In this document: positions 33,978-44,755 of the stretch, one piece after another | How positions within the stretch are numbered: the stretch's first letter is position 1 | How the letters are laid out: every line of letters begins with the position of its first letter | Assembly: GCA_036250195.1 (NCBI GenBank) | Contig: JAVHZZ010000011.1 | Coordinates: 65,100,101-65,164,100 of the forward strand | From: Mixophyes australis | Lineage: Eukaryota; Chordata; Amphibia; Anura; Limnodynastidae | Direction: 5' to 3' | Length of the DNA stretch: 64,000 nucleotides | The notes under the pieces: generated by a model | Database searches by the model: none | What the model was told of the DNA's origin: nothing | Seen by the model: only the letters and a program-made list of their open reading frames with translations | Position numbers and translations under genes: made by a program

Positions 33978-34701
33978 TGTTAGGAACCCTCCAGTCAGCA
34001 CGACAAAACCCGGCGTCTGCTCCAAAGTCTGGTGTTCGCTGGAGCCCCTAGTGGTGGGGACAGACTTGGCTGCAGACAAACGGAGGGTCGTGAAATGTGC
34101 ACTGACTGGGGAGAACCCAGGAGTAGCGAGACGTTGTACACAGCAGCGTGGGATCCAAGCAAAGGTCAAGGGCCGGCAGCAGACAGCGATACCAGATAAC
34201 GGGCCGAGGTCAGGGGTCACAGGCAATACAACAAGGTCCAGAAACAAGCCAGGGGTCATACACGGGAAATCCAAATAGAATACAGCACAGGAACAGGAAG
34301 ACAAGGAACAGGAGCCTAGCTACACTGGGAGCTATAACTGGCAATGAGGCTCTGTCCTCACTGCCTTAAATAGTGGAGGAGGCCAATAGGAGTAAAGGAC
34401 CAGTGAGACCCCACCTACTGCACTGATAATCAGGAAATGGCAGTGAATACTAACTTGTAGGCAGTAATCCCCTAAATCAAGCATGCCTAGTTCCAAACAC
34501 TGCATGAAAAGTAGTTAACTTACTTTGTCTTTACTTTGTACCTGTCCCCTGCTGCCAGACCGCAAGGTGGGTGCCGCGGCCATAGTGTTAGAGCGTCCTG
34601 GAGACGGAAGTGACGTCCCGGTCATCATGGAGACAGCCAGGGCGTCTGGGAGAACCGGAAGTGAGCCGTGGCGGCCCGTCGAGGAGCCGCGGCTCGTAAC
34701 A
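33978..34701 (-). repeat. Solo gypsy LTR (-), TSD GCTTG
   Basis: TGTTAGGAACC...GGCTCGTAACA, 724 bp, flanked by GCTTG at 33973-33977 and 34702-34706. Orientation is inferred from internal similarity (CAGGAACAGG..., GGAAGTGACGTCCCGGTC) to minus-facing gypsy LTRs. Confidence 0.83.
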
Positions 34702-34980
34702 GCTTGTGTGAGTGGCGATAAATATCTTCTGCCGTTCATTATAAGTGAGGGGCCGGGGTAAGTCCCTATTCCAGGCATTTACAAACTGTGGAGATGAATG
34801 AGACATGTCATCTAAAAGCATTTTGTATAGGATGGCACAATAATGTCTTGGGATGGTGGGAGGTAAACAAATTGCTTCATAAAGTGTTGGGTCCTTTCCA
34901 ATATTATATGTCCTGAAGAAGAGATAAAATGTCTTAGCTGAAAGTAGACCCATTGCTCGCGAGAAGAAAGAGCGAACTTC

Positions 34981-36000
34981 ACTTTTATGTCTAGGAATGT
35001 CTACATGCCTCCACGACCAACCAACTGACCAACCTGAGTCATCCCAGCTCTAGTCTAAGGAGCTAACGAGGAGCACTGTAGTTTCAGAGGAAAATCTGGA
35101 TGTGACTTAATATTGCACATATGCATGTGCATATCCTGCAGTGTGTTCTGTCTCTGCATATGGCAAGTTAAGTATAGCCAGAGCGTACTTATACCCATAT
35201 TCAAAAGGAAAAATTACTTGAGATCCGATTGTACTTGAATATGGACATATGTGTGTGCAATTTACGTCCAATTAAATTCCAAGAATAATCAAGCCCATAA
35301 TATGTACTTTATATGCAAGGGTGAAGCTATTGGTGCAATATCTAAAAAGCAATAGTAAAGTCTATTGATTTAAAGCTGAAAAATCCCTGTAAGAATCGCA
35401 GACTTTATTCTACATATTTTGAATTCTGGAGTGGGCCAGAGTGAAAGACCTTAAACAATGGATAGTCATGTAAGAACATTTCTTGTAGAGATTACCCCCT
35501 GGCTACACAGACAATTTCGAAAATCTCACCCAATGATTTCACCAACTTTAGCCTTTTGGAAATCTGAGATTGTTTAATTACATATCCTCAATGGCTGCTC
35601 TACTCACATACATGTTAGTAAATCCAGATTTTCCCCCAGGGCTCACTGTGCACCGAATTGATATAGCAACTGAGGCATTCCAGGTGCAGATGAGGACGCC
35701 ACACCCAAGTACATAAGAGGCTGTCTATGCGCACATGTGCTAACTGCAAGTATTGAGTCTGGCAGTGTTATCCAGCCAAATACTGGCATCTGGAAACAGC
35801 GCTCCCAGTCACCCTACACCCCAGCTTACAAGCTAAATCAATGAAGGTGTGAGATACCTAACAGCAAGACATTTAAAGTACTAGCTTTAATGTCAAACCA
35901 AACAAGGTTGCTTCTAACTGGCTTTTGTGCTAAGTTTGCTGCTGTCTGTGACAGATCTTTAATGGCTGGATTAATGTAGGGTTCTTCTGAGCTGGCCAGC
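34981..36000. other. No recognised genes
   Basis: No clear coding or element signature. Confidence 0.35.
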
Positions 36001-36009
36001 TGGTGAATT

Positions 36010-38500
36010 CATCTGAGGTCTGCCCATTCTCTGAAATTCAAACAAATTGGGACCTGCCACACTCTGAGCTTTTGAGGTACCTAAAAATCCTGTACTATTT
36101 GGGCTCCTCAGGCCTAGCCAAAGATACTTGAAGAGAACGAACTCTTGCAAGGGTGTGCATGTGTCTTTACAAAAGTCATCATATATCATCTCTGTATTAT
36201 ATAAGCTAATTATAGAAAATTTGCCTCATTTCGCAAAGCCATGGGACAGGGAACTGATTGGCCTGATCAGAGACAACAACTGTGTTAAGATCTTCCAAAG
36301 CACATATGCCAGCTCAATGAGGGTGTATGTAGTGTATAATGAACACACGGGGCATTAGGATTCTGGGACTAACATTACCCATGCCCAGGACATGGTGTGT
36401 CTGGACAGAGAAACACATAGCGAATTAAGCACCTGGAATAAAGAAAACAACACGATTCCAGGAAAGCAGGATGGCTCACTGAGGCAGATTGGAAAACAAC
36501 CAACACTCGGAGACAGATTACCAAGTGAATTTTCATTAGGACATCAGGATAGATTCCAAAGGGTAGAATGTATAAGGAGGCAGGGAGACAGAAAATAATA
36601 TACACTATAGCAGCAAGTATAAGTAGCAGCAAATATAACTAGCATAGCATTCTGGCACCATAGAGATGCAAAGATCATGATTAAATACCCCATCACATGA
36701 GTGGGGGACAGAGAGGAGGCATGATCGGTCATGTGGCTGCATCTATACAGTGCGCACGCGCTTAAATTCAGAGATGACAGAGTGGCAAAGCAGCGATCAC
36801 TGCCAGGGAGAAAGTGTCAGGATCTGCCCTCAGCTGCACTGCAGCATCTTCTATAGGGATGCTGCTTGCCACCTGCAGCCCCTGTCTGCTAAGACCTATG
36901 TTTGGACTTTATAATTATGTGAACCTGGCCTGCAGTACCCCTTTACCACCAGAAGTGCTGCTATCTCACCATTGTATATTCCACCTCACTAGTAGGAATT
37001 ACTTAATTTCCTAATCAGCACCGATAACTGTTCACTGCCTTTATAAGACTGCCTCTCCCAGTAATCTGTGGCAGTTCATAGTTGTCTTGCCTGCTCCTGC
37101 TCCACAGGAGGTTTCTGTCCTCCCTGAGCTCGCCTTAGGACACCTGCGTTACGGTTTGACAGGTGTACCGCCCCAGTCAAACTCCCCACCTGCCACTGTC
37201 CTCGGAGCGGAGTATCCTGTGTCCTGTTTCAGTCTGACTTTCTAGTATTGACCCCTGCTTGTTCCTCGGTTTTGCTGCTTATCTTTTGACCCAGACCAAG
37301 GCTTTGTTCTTGACTACGCTCCAGCTCATTCCCTGGTACCTTTGTGGTTCTCCTGCCTTTGACGCTTGCCTAGTTAGACCTTCCTCTATTCTGACAACCA
37401 TGGATCGATCCAGTGCATCCTGCCTCCTGGCAAAACCTCAAGTCCTGTCTACTTCCAGTACCTCGTGCCTCATGCCTCCTGAGTAAACCCGGTATCCTGC
37501 CATCTGTGTTTCATCCAGTACCTCATGTCTCGTGTCTCCAGAGTAAATTAGCTATCCTGCTATCAGTGGTTCATCCAGCGCCTTGTGCCACCTGAGTCTA
37601 AAAGGTATCCTGATACTGTGGTACATCCTGTGTCTTCTGCCCGCTCTGCTTCTCCAGCCCCTGAACTAGGTCTGGTATCTGGCTTCTGTACTACGAACGG
37701 TTTTACCATTTGCGACTTCCTGGGTTATTCAAGCTATATTTCCAGTCCTACTGTTTGTATCTGCTGCCTTGAACTGTTTTGCCGTTTATCATTTACTGTT
37801 ATCATTTACTGTACTCTGCCTGTGAATCTCTGCCTAATAGAGATACTTTATTTTTACATTACCAATCTCCTTGGAGTTCATGCTAGGAATCCTGACAGAA
37901 AGGCACCCGGCAGTGGTGAGAACCCCACATCTGAGAGCTCCAGATGCCGGTAACTAAAGTAGTAAGTAATGTGCGGGACATAGTGGAGACACAATATAGG
38001 TTTTTAACTAGATGGTGTAGGTACACAAGCCTCTTGCACAAAATGTTTCCAGATGCCCTTAATAACTGTTGGACATGCAATGTATTGGACAACTTTTTGT
38101 ATATTTGGTGGGAGTTCCTGAAAATAGTACCCTTCTGTAAAGAAGTTACTCACACTGCAAAACTAATACATGGTGGTGGGTATCTGTCAGTCCAGGAATC
38201 TAGCTATTGAATTTGACCAGGCTCCCTATTGCTAGGTACAAAAAATTGTCTACTGAGGCAGTATAACTATGCCACCAAAGTAGTAATACCCATCTGTCTG
38301 TTTCACAAGAATTAATTTAAACTTGAATATGTAGTATATAATGTTATCAGCAAGCAATAAATATGTAGACTTCTGCCCAATGTGGCTGCAAAGGAGAGTC
38401 AAGCGATATGAATGTATCAGGAAATAGATAGTTGTCTATCAAGTGTGGATCTAGTCTAAATATTCTTATTCCCCCATGTAGAGAATGCAACTAAACCCTC
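36010..38500 (+). mobile_element. L1/Tx1-type LINE ORF2 fragment, interrupted
   Basis: 36128-36330 encodes SSYIISVLYKLIIENLPHFA then KPWDRELIG...KIFQSTYASSM, typical of the region before the C-terminal Cys motif. 37950-38210 continues with IVETQYRFLTRWCRY, LHKMFPDALNNCWTCNVLDN and IWWEF. The two parts are separated by about 1.6 kb containing the solo LTR at 36815-37897 and unassigned sequence at 36335-36814. The frame is broken by stops after 38207. Confidence 0.72.
36815..37897 (+). repeat. Solo LTR, TSD GAAAG, with internal degenerate tandem repeat
   Basis: It begins TGTCAGGATCTGCC and ends GGAATCCTGACA (palindromic termini TGTCAGGAT/ATCCTGACA). GAAAG lies at 36810-36814 and 37898-37902. 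At about 37395-37620 a ~60-70-bp unit (GTTCATCCAG...CCT(C/T)GTG...GGTATCCTG) repeats three to four times. The + strand is chosen by resemblance of its CTGCCT/CTCCAG-rich body to other + LTRs; orientation is uncertain. Confidence 0.75.
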
Positions 38501-38910
38501 ACCGTCTAACTTTTTCTATTACCCTGTCACGTCCATTCAGGTTTTGCTTGCCGACCTCTATCAGTGCCGATTCCAGCTTCACCCCTCTGATGTCCGCCCT
38601 CGTAGTTGTAGTGGAATGCACAAAGTTCCTATAAGGTGTAAGGGTGCAATCAAAAATCTGTTGTGTAGCTCTGTCGCATTTCATCTGTTAAGGACTTTTT
38701 CAAAGAGTTTGTTCCAATTGTGGGAGAGCCTTTTAAAGCGTTCTCCAGCTCTATTTAAAAAAAAAAAAATAATAACTACTTTATTGAAAAACTTATTTAA
38801 AAATGTAATTCACCATGGTTAAAATGATTACTTGTAATTTTTCTAATTTGTTGTGCCTATCTTTTTTACAGAAATGGGTATTAAGTGCAGGTCTATTAAT
38901 ACTATGCTTT
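38501..38910. other. No recognised genes
   Basis: Contains a poly(A) tract at 38758-38769; otherwise unassigned. Confidence 0.35.
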
Positions 38911-38914
38911 GATA

Positions 38915-39595
38915 ACCCTACAGAATTAAATTTAAACTCCTCACCCTCACCTTTAAAGCTCTTAGTCAATCTTCCCCTCTCTACATCTCCAATCTCATCT
39001 CTACCTACACTCCTACCCGCTCCCTCCGCTCTGCCTCTGACCGCCGCCTCATTACTTCACTGATCACCTCCTCTCACTCTCGTCTTCAGGACTTTGCCCG
39101 GGCTGCTCCCCTGCTGTGGAACGATCTTCTTCAGGTTAGCATCTACTCTCAAAGGCTTCAAGCGTGCCCTTAAGACTCATTATTTTTTTCAAGTCTATCA
39201 GTCCTCCTAACTTTCTTGTCCTGGCTCTCTCCCCTAGTTAGTACCCCCATTTATGTGTCTCCCCCTCCCTCTAGGTTGTTAGCTCTCATGAGCAGGGCCC
39301 TCTTTCCTTGTGTGCTCCTTCTACAGTTCCTTCACCCTCTGTACCTCTTGGCCTGCTTCGCTAGCCCTGTTTTCCCTGTTTTATTAATCTTCGGCCTTCT
39401 TCTTGCTGATTTCTACAATCCCTTTCTCTATCTGTCAGATATAATCTGATTTGCTTTACCCTGTCACCTGTGTTTGTATATATTTGTATCATGTTGTGTC
39501 TTGGTTCTGTTTCTGTATATGAAATGTACGGCGCTGCGGACCCTTTGTGGCGCCTTATAAGTCAAAGATAATAATAATAATAATAATAATAATAA
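38915..39595 (+). mobile_element. L2/CR1-type LINE 3' end
   Basis: A short coding relic (LKLLVNLPLSTS-type frames; conceptual ISNLISTYTPTRSLRSASDR and HSRLQDFARAAPLLWN) matches the C-terminus of this LINE group. It is followed by a 3' UTR with ATGTACGGCGCTGCGGACCC and a (TAA)n tail at 39570-39595. Confidence 0.75.
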
Positions 39596-39940
39596 GTGAC
39601 ATGTGAAATATAAATAATTAGTTATACCTTCTTGTCTCTGGAATTAGATTATTAAAATGGAATCTACTTGCATAATTAATTAGAAGGTCACATAGTAAAT
39701 ATAAAATCATATATAAAAATATATAATTATATAGAAATACAAATAATTACATAACAAATATACAATAATATATAAATATATGTAAAAATTATCTAAAAAA
39801 AAACAACCCAACTTTTAATTTTGTATTTTATTGTTTTTTCTTTTATCCACTCCAAATTAATTGTTAATTATTAAACTATATTTTTCTAAGACTTGGTTTT
39901 TGATGCTTCATATGTTAATCATAGTTCATAAGCTTATAAC
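39596..39940. other. AT-rich spacer
   Basis: Simple AT-rich sequence (TATAAATAT-type runs); nothing recognised. Confidence 0.4.
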
Positions 39941-39944
39941 CTTT

Positions 39945-41960
39945 TCCTTTTATATTCTCAGGAATGGACCAAGATCAAAGTCTACGTTTAGGCCATCAGG
40001 TGTTAATGTCTTCATATTGTAGATCCATTTTGCCTCTGTTCTGGATACATTTTCTGTGAAATTTCCTCCCTTCCAAAATTTATGGACTTGTTCTTTTCCC
40101 ATAAATCTCGGGTACCATTGTGCTTCTTTAAAATTTTCCTGACACGTTGTGGGTTTTGAGTCCTTTTTAATGTCATAAATGTGTTAGACTATCCTAACCT
40201 TTAGGTGCCTTTTCGTCATGCCTATATATTGTAGGCCACACGGACATTCCAACACATATATCACTCCTTTCAATTTGCAGGATATACTTTGTTTAATTGT
40301 AAAAACTTCCCCCATTTGAGTTGGACTTAATTGGATATGTAATTGGTTTTGTATCATTCATGCTGCTAATCTTGCATTATTTACAATTCAAGTATTTGTA
40401 AAATCCTTTGTTATGTCTGACTTCTTTCTGTTTTGGTAAGTGTGGAATATAGCTCCTAGGGCATTATTCATTAAAGAACTTAGGCAAGAATTTGAGTAAG
40501 TTTTCTTACTTAAGTTTTCAAGACAAAACCATGTTGAAATGCACGGGGTGTAAATTAGTTTATTATTTTGCACATAAGTTAAATACTGGCTGTTTTTTCC
40601 TGTAGCACACAAATACTTGATAGCTTATGTGTACACTGAAATGTAAAGTTTATGTGCAAAAAAATAAACTAATTTACACCCCTTGCATTGCAAAATGGTC
40701 TTGTCCAGAAAACTTGAGTAAAAAAACTTACTAAATGTTTTGCTTAATTTTGCTTAATGAATCAGGCCCCTAGCCAGGATACTCTTTAGATCTTATATAT
40801 CAGCCTTGGCTTTTTTGGTATCATGCCTCTACATTCTTCATCCATTTGAGGATGTGCCAATGTTTCTGGATTATATTTTCCAATTCCTTGGTGTTACTGT
40901 TAAATACTGATATAAGTGGTAATGGGTTACTCTTGCTTTGTTTTCTCTTTGTATTGTAACAGTGTCTTTCTGTCTAATTTGTTTCCCTTCTTCCAAGGCA
41001 GAGTGTAGATTTCCCTCATTGTAATTCTTTTCCAGAAATTTGTTCTTCAGTTTGTCACCTTGTATTTTGAAAACCTCAATGTCTGTACAGTTTCTTTTCA
41101 ATCTTATAAATTGACTCCCAGATATGTTTTTAATCCACCTACTGTGATGATTGCTTGATGAGGGTAGGAAAATATCACAGTTCACTTTTTTCATTTAGCA
41201 TTTTGTTTTTATTTTGTTTTCTTCAATATAAATTATAAGATCCAAAAATTATATACTTTCTTGCCCCATTTCTGCAGTGAATCCCATGATGCAATTATTA
41301 CTATTAATATACCAAATTAAGATGTTTATACTTGATAATTCGCCGTCCCAGATGAAGAAAATATCATCTATATACCGTTTCCAAAATATTATGTTGTTTC
41401 GATAGGGATTATAAAGGCATATATTGTTATCTTCCAATTTTGCAACAAACAAATTGGCATAGCTTGACACAAAGCGTGTTCCCATTGACGTGCCTGTAAT
41501 TTGGTTGTAGAATACACCATCATTCCAAAAGTGACTGTGTTCTAATATTCCGCTCATGGTGAAATTAATTTGAGCTGTTTCCAATTTTGCATATTGACAC
41601 AGATAATGATAGGTATGTTCGCACCCATCTGCATAATGAGTACAGGTGCATAGGGATTTTATATCCAATGAAACAAGAGTATAGGTTTCTTTCCATGTGA
41701 TGTCCTCCAGAATTTGTAGAATCGCTATCGCATCTTTTAAATTACTTCTTTGTGATGACACTAATCCTTGCAAGAAGTAATCTATATATCCTGGGAGATT
41801 TGATGTTATAGAGTTAATCCCTGAGATGATTGGGTGGCCTGGGGGATTCTGTTTATCCTTATGGATCTTTGGTAGATGGTAGAAGACTGGTATTCTTGGG
41901 TGTGCTACCCAGTTCCAGTTTTCTTTCTTCTACAGTTGGTTCTATTCTTATCTTTTGTAT
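39945..41960 (-). pseudogene. Penelope-like element: RT plus GIY-YIG endonuclease relic
   Basis: The minus strand encodes, in order, FYHLPKIHKDKQNPPGHPII, LVSLDIKSLCT, a GTSMGTRFVSSYANLFVAKL motif, WKRYIDDIFFIWDG (the RT catalytic YIDD) and a connector (RLKRNCTDIEVFKIQ). This is followed by the GIY-YIG-type segment VIYVLECPCGLQYIGMTKRH at about 40190-40265, and an end region WIYNMKTLTPDGLNVDFDLG. Penelope elements use this nuclease with an RT related to telomerase. Frames are broken by stops (for example after KVRIV) and by a MITE at 40460-40770. The element is inactive. Confidence 0.88.
40460..40770. mobile_element. MITE inside the Penelope-like element
   Basis: The ends GGCATTATTCATTAA and TTAATGAATCAGGCCCC are flanked by TAG (40457-40459, 40771-40773). 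The arms include ATTAGTTTATT/AATAAACTAAT and AGTAAGTTTT blocks. The centre shares its AAATACTGGCTGTTTT core with the MITE at 3464-4108. Confidence 0.72.
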
Positions 41961-42069
41961 TGGAAAGTTTTAGGTTGCTATGATCAAAACATGTGAATAG
42001 CCTTCGTGTGTATGATAGGAAGACTAGCATATACTTTAGAACGTCTTATGTTTATTATAGAGTCAGAGT

Positions 42070-42940
42070 TATTAAAGTAATTCTATCGTTTTCAAATAAG
42101 CATTGCCCAAGTGATTGTATTGTGTTTCTAATGCACAAAGTGATTTATTTTAGCAGATGTAAAAAGTTAACAATTCAATACATGATTGTAATATAATACA
42201 GTACAGTACAGCCAAAACTAAAAGATAAATACATACCGCTGCGCTAACCACGGGCACCAGTGCACAGTAATTCACCCTTGAATACTGTGATCAGAGTAGA
42301 CTGTGGCTAGTGGGGGTGCAGCTATGATTATATATACAGTCAGTGTTACAGAGTGAACAATAGAGATGACGTGGCTTGCTTCTATAGGTCCAGACATCAG
42401 ATGGGTCCAGGGTAAACAGGTCATAGGCTGGTTCAATCTAAGGAATCCAAAGGTGGGGGTAATCTCTCCAGGGGATCTGCTCCTTTCTTTCCACCAATGC
42501 TCCAGTTACAACTTAGTCCATTAGCATTTCATAGCCAGCATCATACAAAGGTTTATTCCCTAACATCAATAACTAAAGTATGCAATGTGCGTCTCTTCGC
42601 CGAATGCACCGGACAGCTGCTGATGAATAGGGGTTTAATATGATACTAGACATGACACCTTTCCTATAACCTGAACCTTAAATATCACTGAAGTGTACAT
42701 ATAATCATATTATATAAACTAATAATAAACCAAATTCTATCTGCTCATAAATTACAGTGTAACGGAACCAATATGAATATGAATTATATAAATAACTAAA
42801 TGTTGTAATGCGAGTGTGTACGTGCATATTTTACCTTGCGATCGCCGTATGCCACGTGTAGCGTGGCATACTGAGTGCAGTCGACCAATAAAACAATATT
42901 AACCAATATACTTTCGTTCATCCAATTATTCGACTTCGAC
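42070..42940 (-). repeat. LTR-like repeat family, copy A (TSD AGAGT)
   Basis: 871 bp, flanked by AGAGT at 42065-42069 and 42941-42945. Read on the minus strand it starts (G)TCGAAGTCGAATAATTGG and ends GATAGAATTACTTTAATA. It is clearly homologous along its length to copy B at 59423-60340 in the opposite orientation. It contains a perfect hairpin GTATGCCACG...CGTGGCATAC at about 42848-42873 and AATAAA (minus) at 42144-42149. No ORF. Confidence 0.8.
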
Positions 42941-44340
42941 AGAGTCTTAATGACTTATATACAATAAATTATAGTGACCACTATACAATTTGAATAATTT
43001 TCTAAAGACCTCTATGGAAAAGAGAAATTTCTGTTAATGCTACAATACAGAGAGCAGTTTAGGTGCCCTACTAAAAACAAAAGTGCTTCATAGAATACAA
43101 TGGTATCCAGGACTTCACTAGAGTTATGCAAACTCAAAGAATTAGCCACAAAAGATGTAAATAAATCATACAAAATATAAACTTATTAGAAAAAACATGC
43201 CAACATGTAAATAAAATACAGTGAAATAAATAAATAAAACAAATTGTTTAGCTAATTGTCTTCTTCTCTTTATGTAAATTAATAAACATGTTCAAACATT
43301 TACAGAATGAAAACATTAAAGGAACAGTGGTCAGTTACAAACACCAACAAACATTCGAGGCAACAGGAAAAAATTTTAAAAAAAAGCAAAGAAAAAGAGA
43401 AACGAAAATGATACATAATGACAAATGTACGGATTATAATATTATTATTGTGATAAATATTACATCGTCAGGACCATTTTTATACTGAAGATAATGCAGA
43501 TTATAGTTCTTCTTCTCTAAACCTTACACCAAATACACTAACAGGTAGTAATGAAACATTGGAGTGATATATTCAGAAGCTCAGGGAGTTCAGAGTAAAA
43601 AAGAGTCATATATAATTTGGAGGATTCTGTACGAATGCATGGGTTTCGTACCAAATAGTTTGATGAAAGAAAATGTGTTGTTTTAAAGGTTCAGGTAATG
43701 TGGTAATATAGCTTTCCCATGATCTAGAATGTCTGGGTATGCTTCTCTTTCTGGAGAGATGCGTCCAACCATACCATTTTTATAATAAACAACTCTTTTT
43801 AACAGTTTCCAGTGTGTATGTGTGTGTGTGGGGGGGGGGGGGGGGGGGGGGGTGGGGGCGGGGGTTCTCTATCCACATGTAGAGAATAATACATTCTCTA
43901 GTTGCTGCTGATATTGTCATCATTATTTTTCTTTCTCTTGTTCAGCAGCAAGTGAGACATGTATGGAGGATAATTAACCAATTCTACTGTTGCAAATCTC
44001 CACAACAGGTCTAGCAATTACCTATAACAGGATAATCCCAAAAACAGTGAAACAAATTAGCTGCAGATTCATCGCATTTGGGGCAGTTTGCGGTATTAGA
44101 AAAATTGCACAGCTGCGGTGGGGCAAAGGATATCCCCTAAGAAAGATATTAAGGAACATTTCCAAAAATGTGGCTGCATGAAGTAATTTAATATAAGTGT
44201 CGAAGGTTTTAAGTAATATATATACTTCCAAAGATAATAATCAATGGGCCACAATGATGTACAAACCAAGGCCACAATTACATATATATATATATATGGA
44301 TAAAAATAGAGAGCATGGTGGGACAATAGATGTGGATACT
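42941..44340. other. AT-rich region with a 23-base G run
   Basis: No gene recognised. 43830-43852 is an uninterrupted G run followed by TGGGGGCGGGGG and preceded by (GT)n. 42945-43060 carries a faint relative of the 31-bp minisatellite at 22.9 kb. Confidence 0.4.
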
Positions 44341-44755
44341 AAAAACAATACCGGAGTGTAGAGTTCAATTCAAGTGTCTAGCAATAGATAGGGATAGCGA
44401 AAACCAGCGGTACCCACGATCCTCTAATCTCAGCTCAGTTCACGGTTCTCCGGGTTGAATGTTGTTACAGCTTAAGCTGTTAGATGTCCACAGTGTCCTG
44501 AGAAGCGATGTCTCCTTAAACATATGTAGCAGCTCTCTACAGCGTGCAGCTGTCAGCACATGGTTGTGTGTGCGCTGAAAAAGTCTGCCCGGGCAGAAAC
44601 AGGGAACCAAATTTTTCAGGTCCCTCTCAAATTGGGTCCGTGTATCGGATATGTGTTCAAAACTCCAAGTGATAAATGGTAATATGCTCCACAGCAATAG
44701 GCGACGCGTTTCGTCTCTGAGTGAGACTTTCTCAAGCCAAAGGTTTTTAGATATA
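44341..44755. repeat. Unclassified repeat with GACGCGTTTCGTC motif
   Basis: 44702-44738 reads GACGCGTTTCGTCTCTGAGTGAGACTTTCTCAAGC. Its complement, GAAAGTCTCACTCAGAGACGAAACGCGTC, contains a small stem (AGTCT...AGAC). A related motif occurs at 50145-50185. The class of the parent element is not established. Confidence 0.4.

Larger units (their letters stand above)
32510..34980 (-). mobile_element. L1/Tx1-type LINE 3' end, split by two solo LTRs
   Basis: The minus strand, from 34980 down, encodes ORF2 sequence (MGLLSAKTFYLFFRTY, then an NAWNRDLPRPLTYNERQ region). After the LTR at 33978-34701 it resumes with QFKIQSRWHLNPI, a CWRC motif and WWDCP, and then, past the LTR at 32868-33462, a 3' UTR ending near AATAAAGAATATATATA. 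Both LTR insertions have clean 5-bp duplications, so the L1 is the oldest layer. The frame is damaged. Confidence 0.75.

Noticed and set aside
34588..34953. 121-codon minus-strand ORF
   Set aside because: It is an L1 ORF2 fragment fused to solo-LTR sequence, not a separate gene.
36815..37930. LTR followed by a primer-site-like AAAGGCACCCGGCAG, suggesting a full retrotransposon
   Set aside because: GAAAG duplicates on both sides show a solo LTR; the following sequence is L1.
43288..43488. 66-codon Lys-rich + strand ORF
   Set aside because: A-rich low-complexity composition; no supporting feature.
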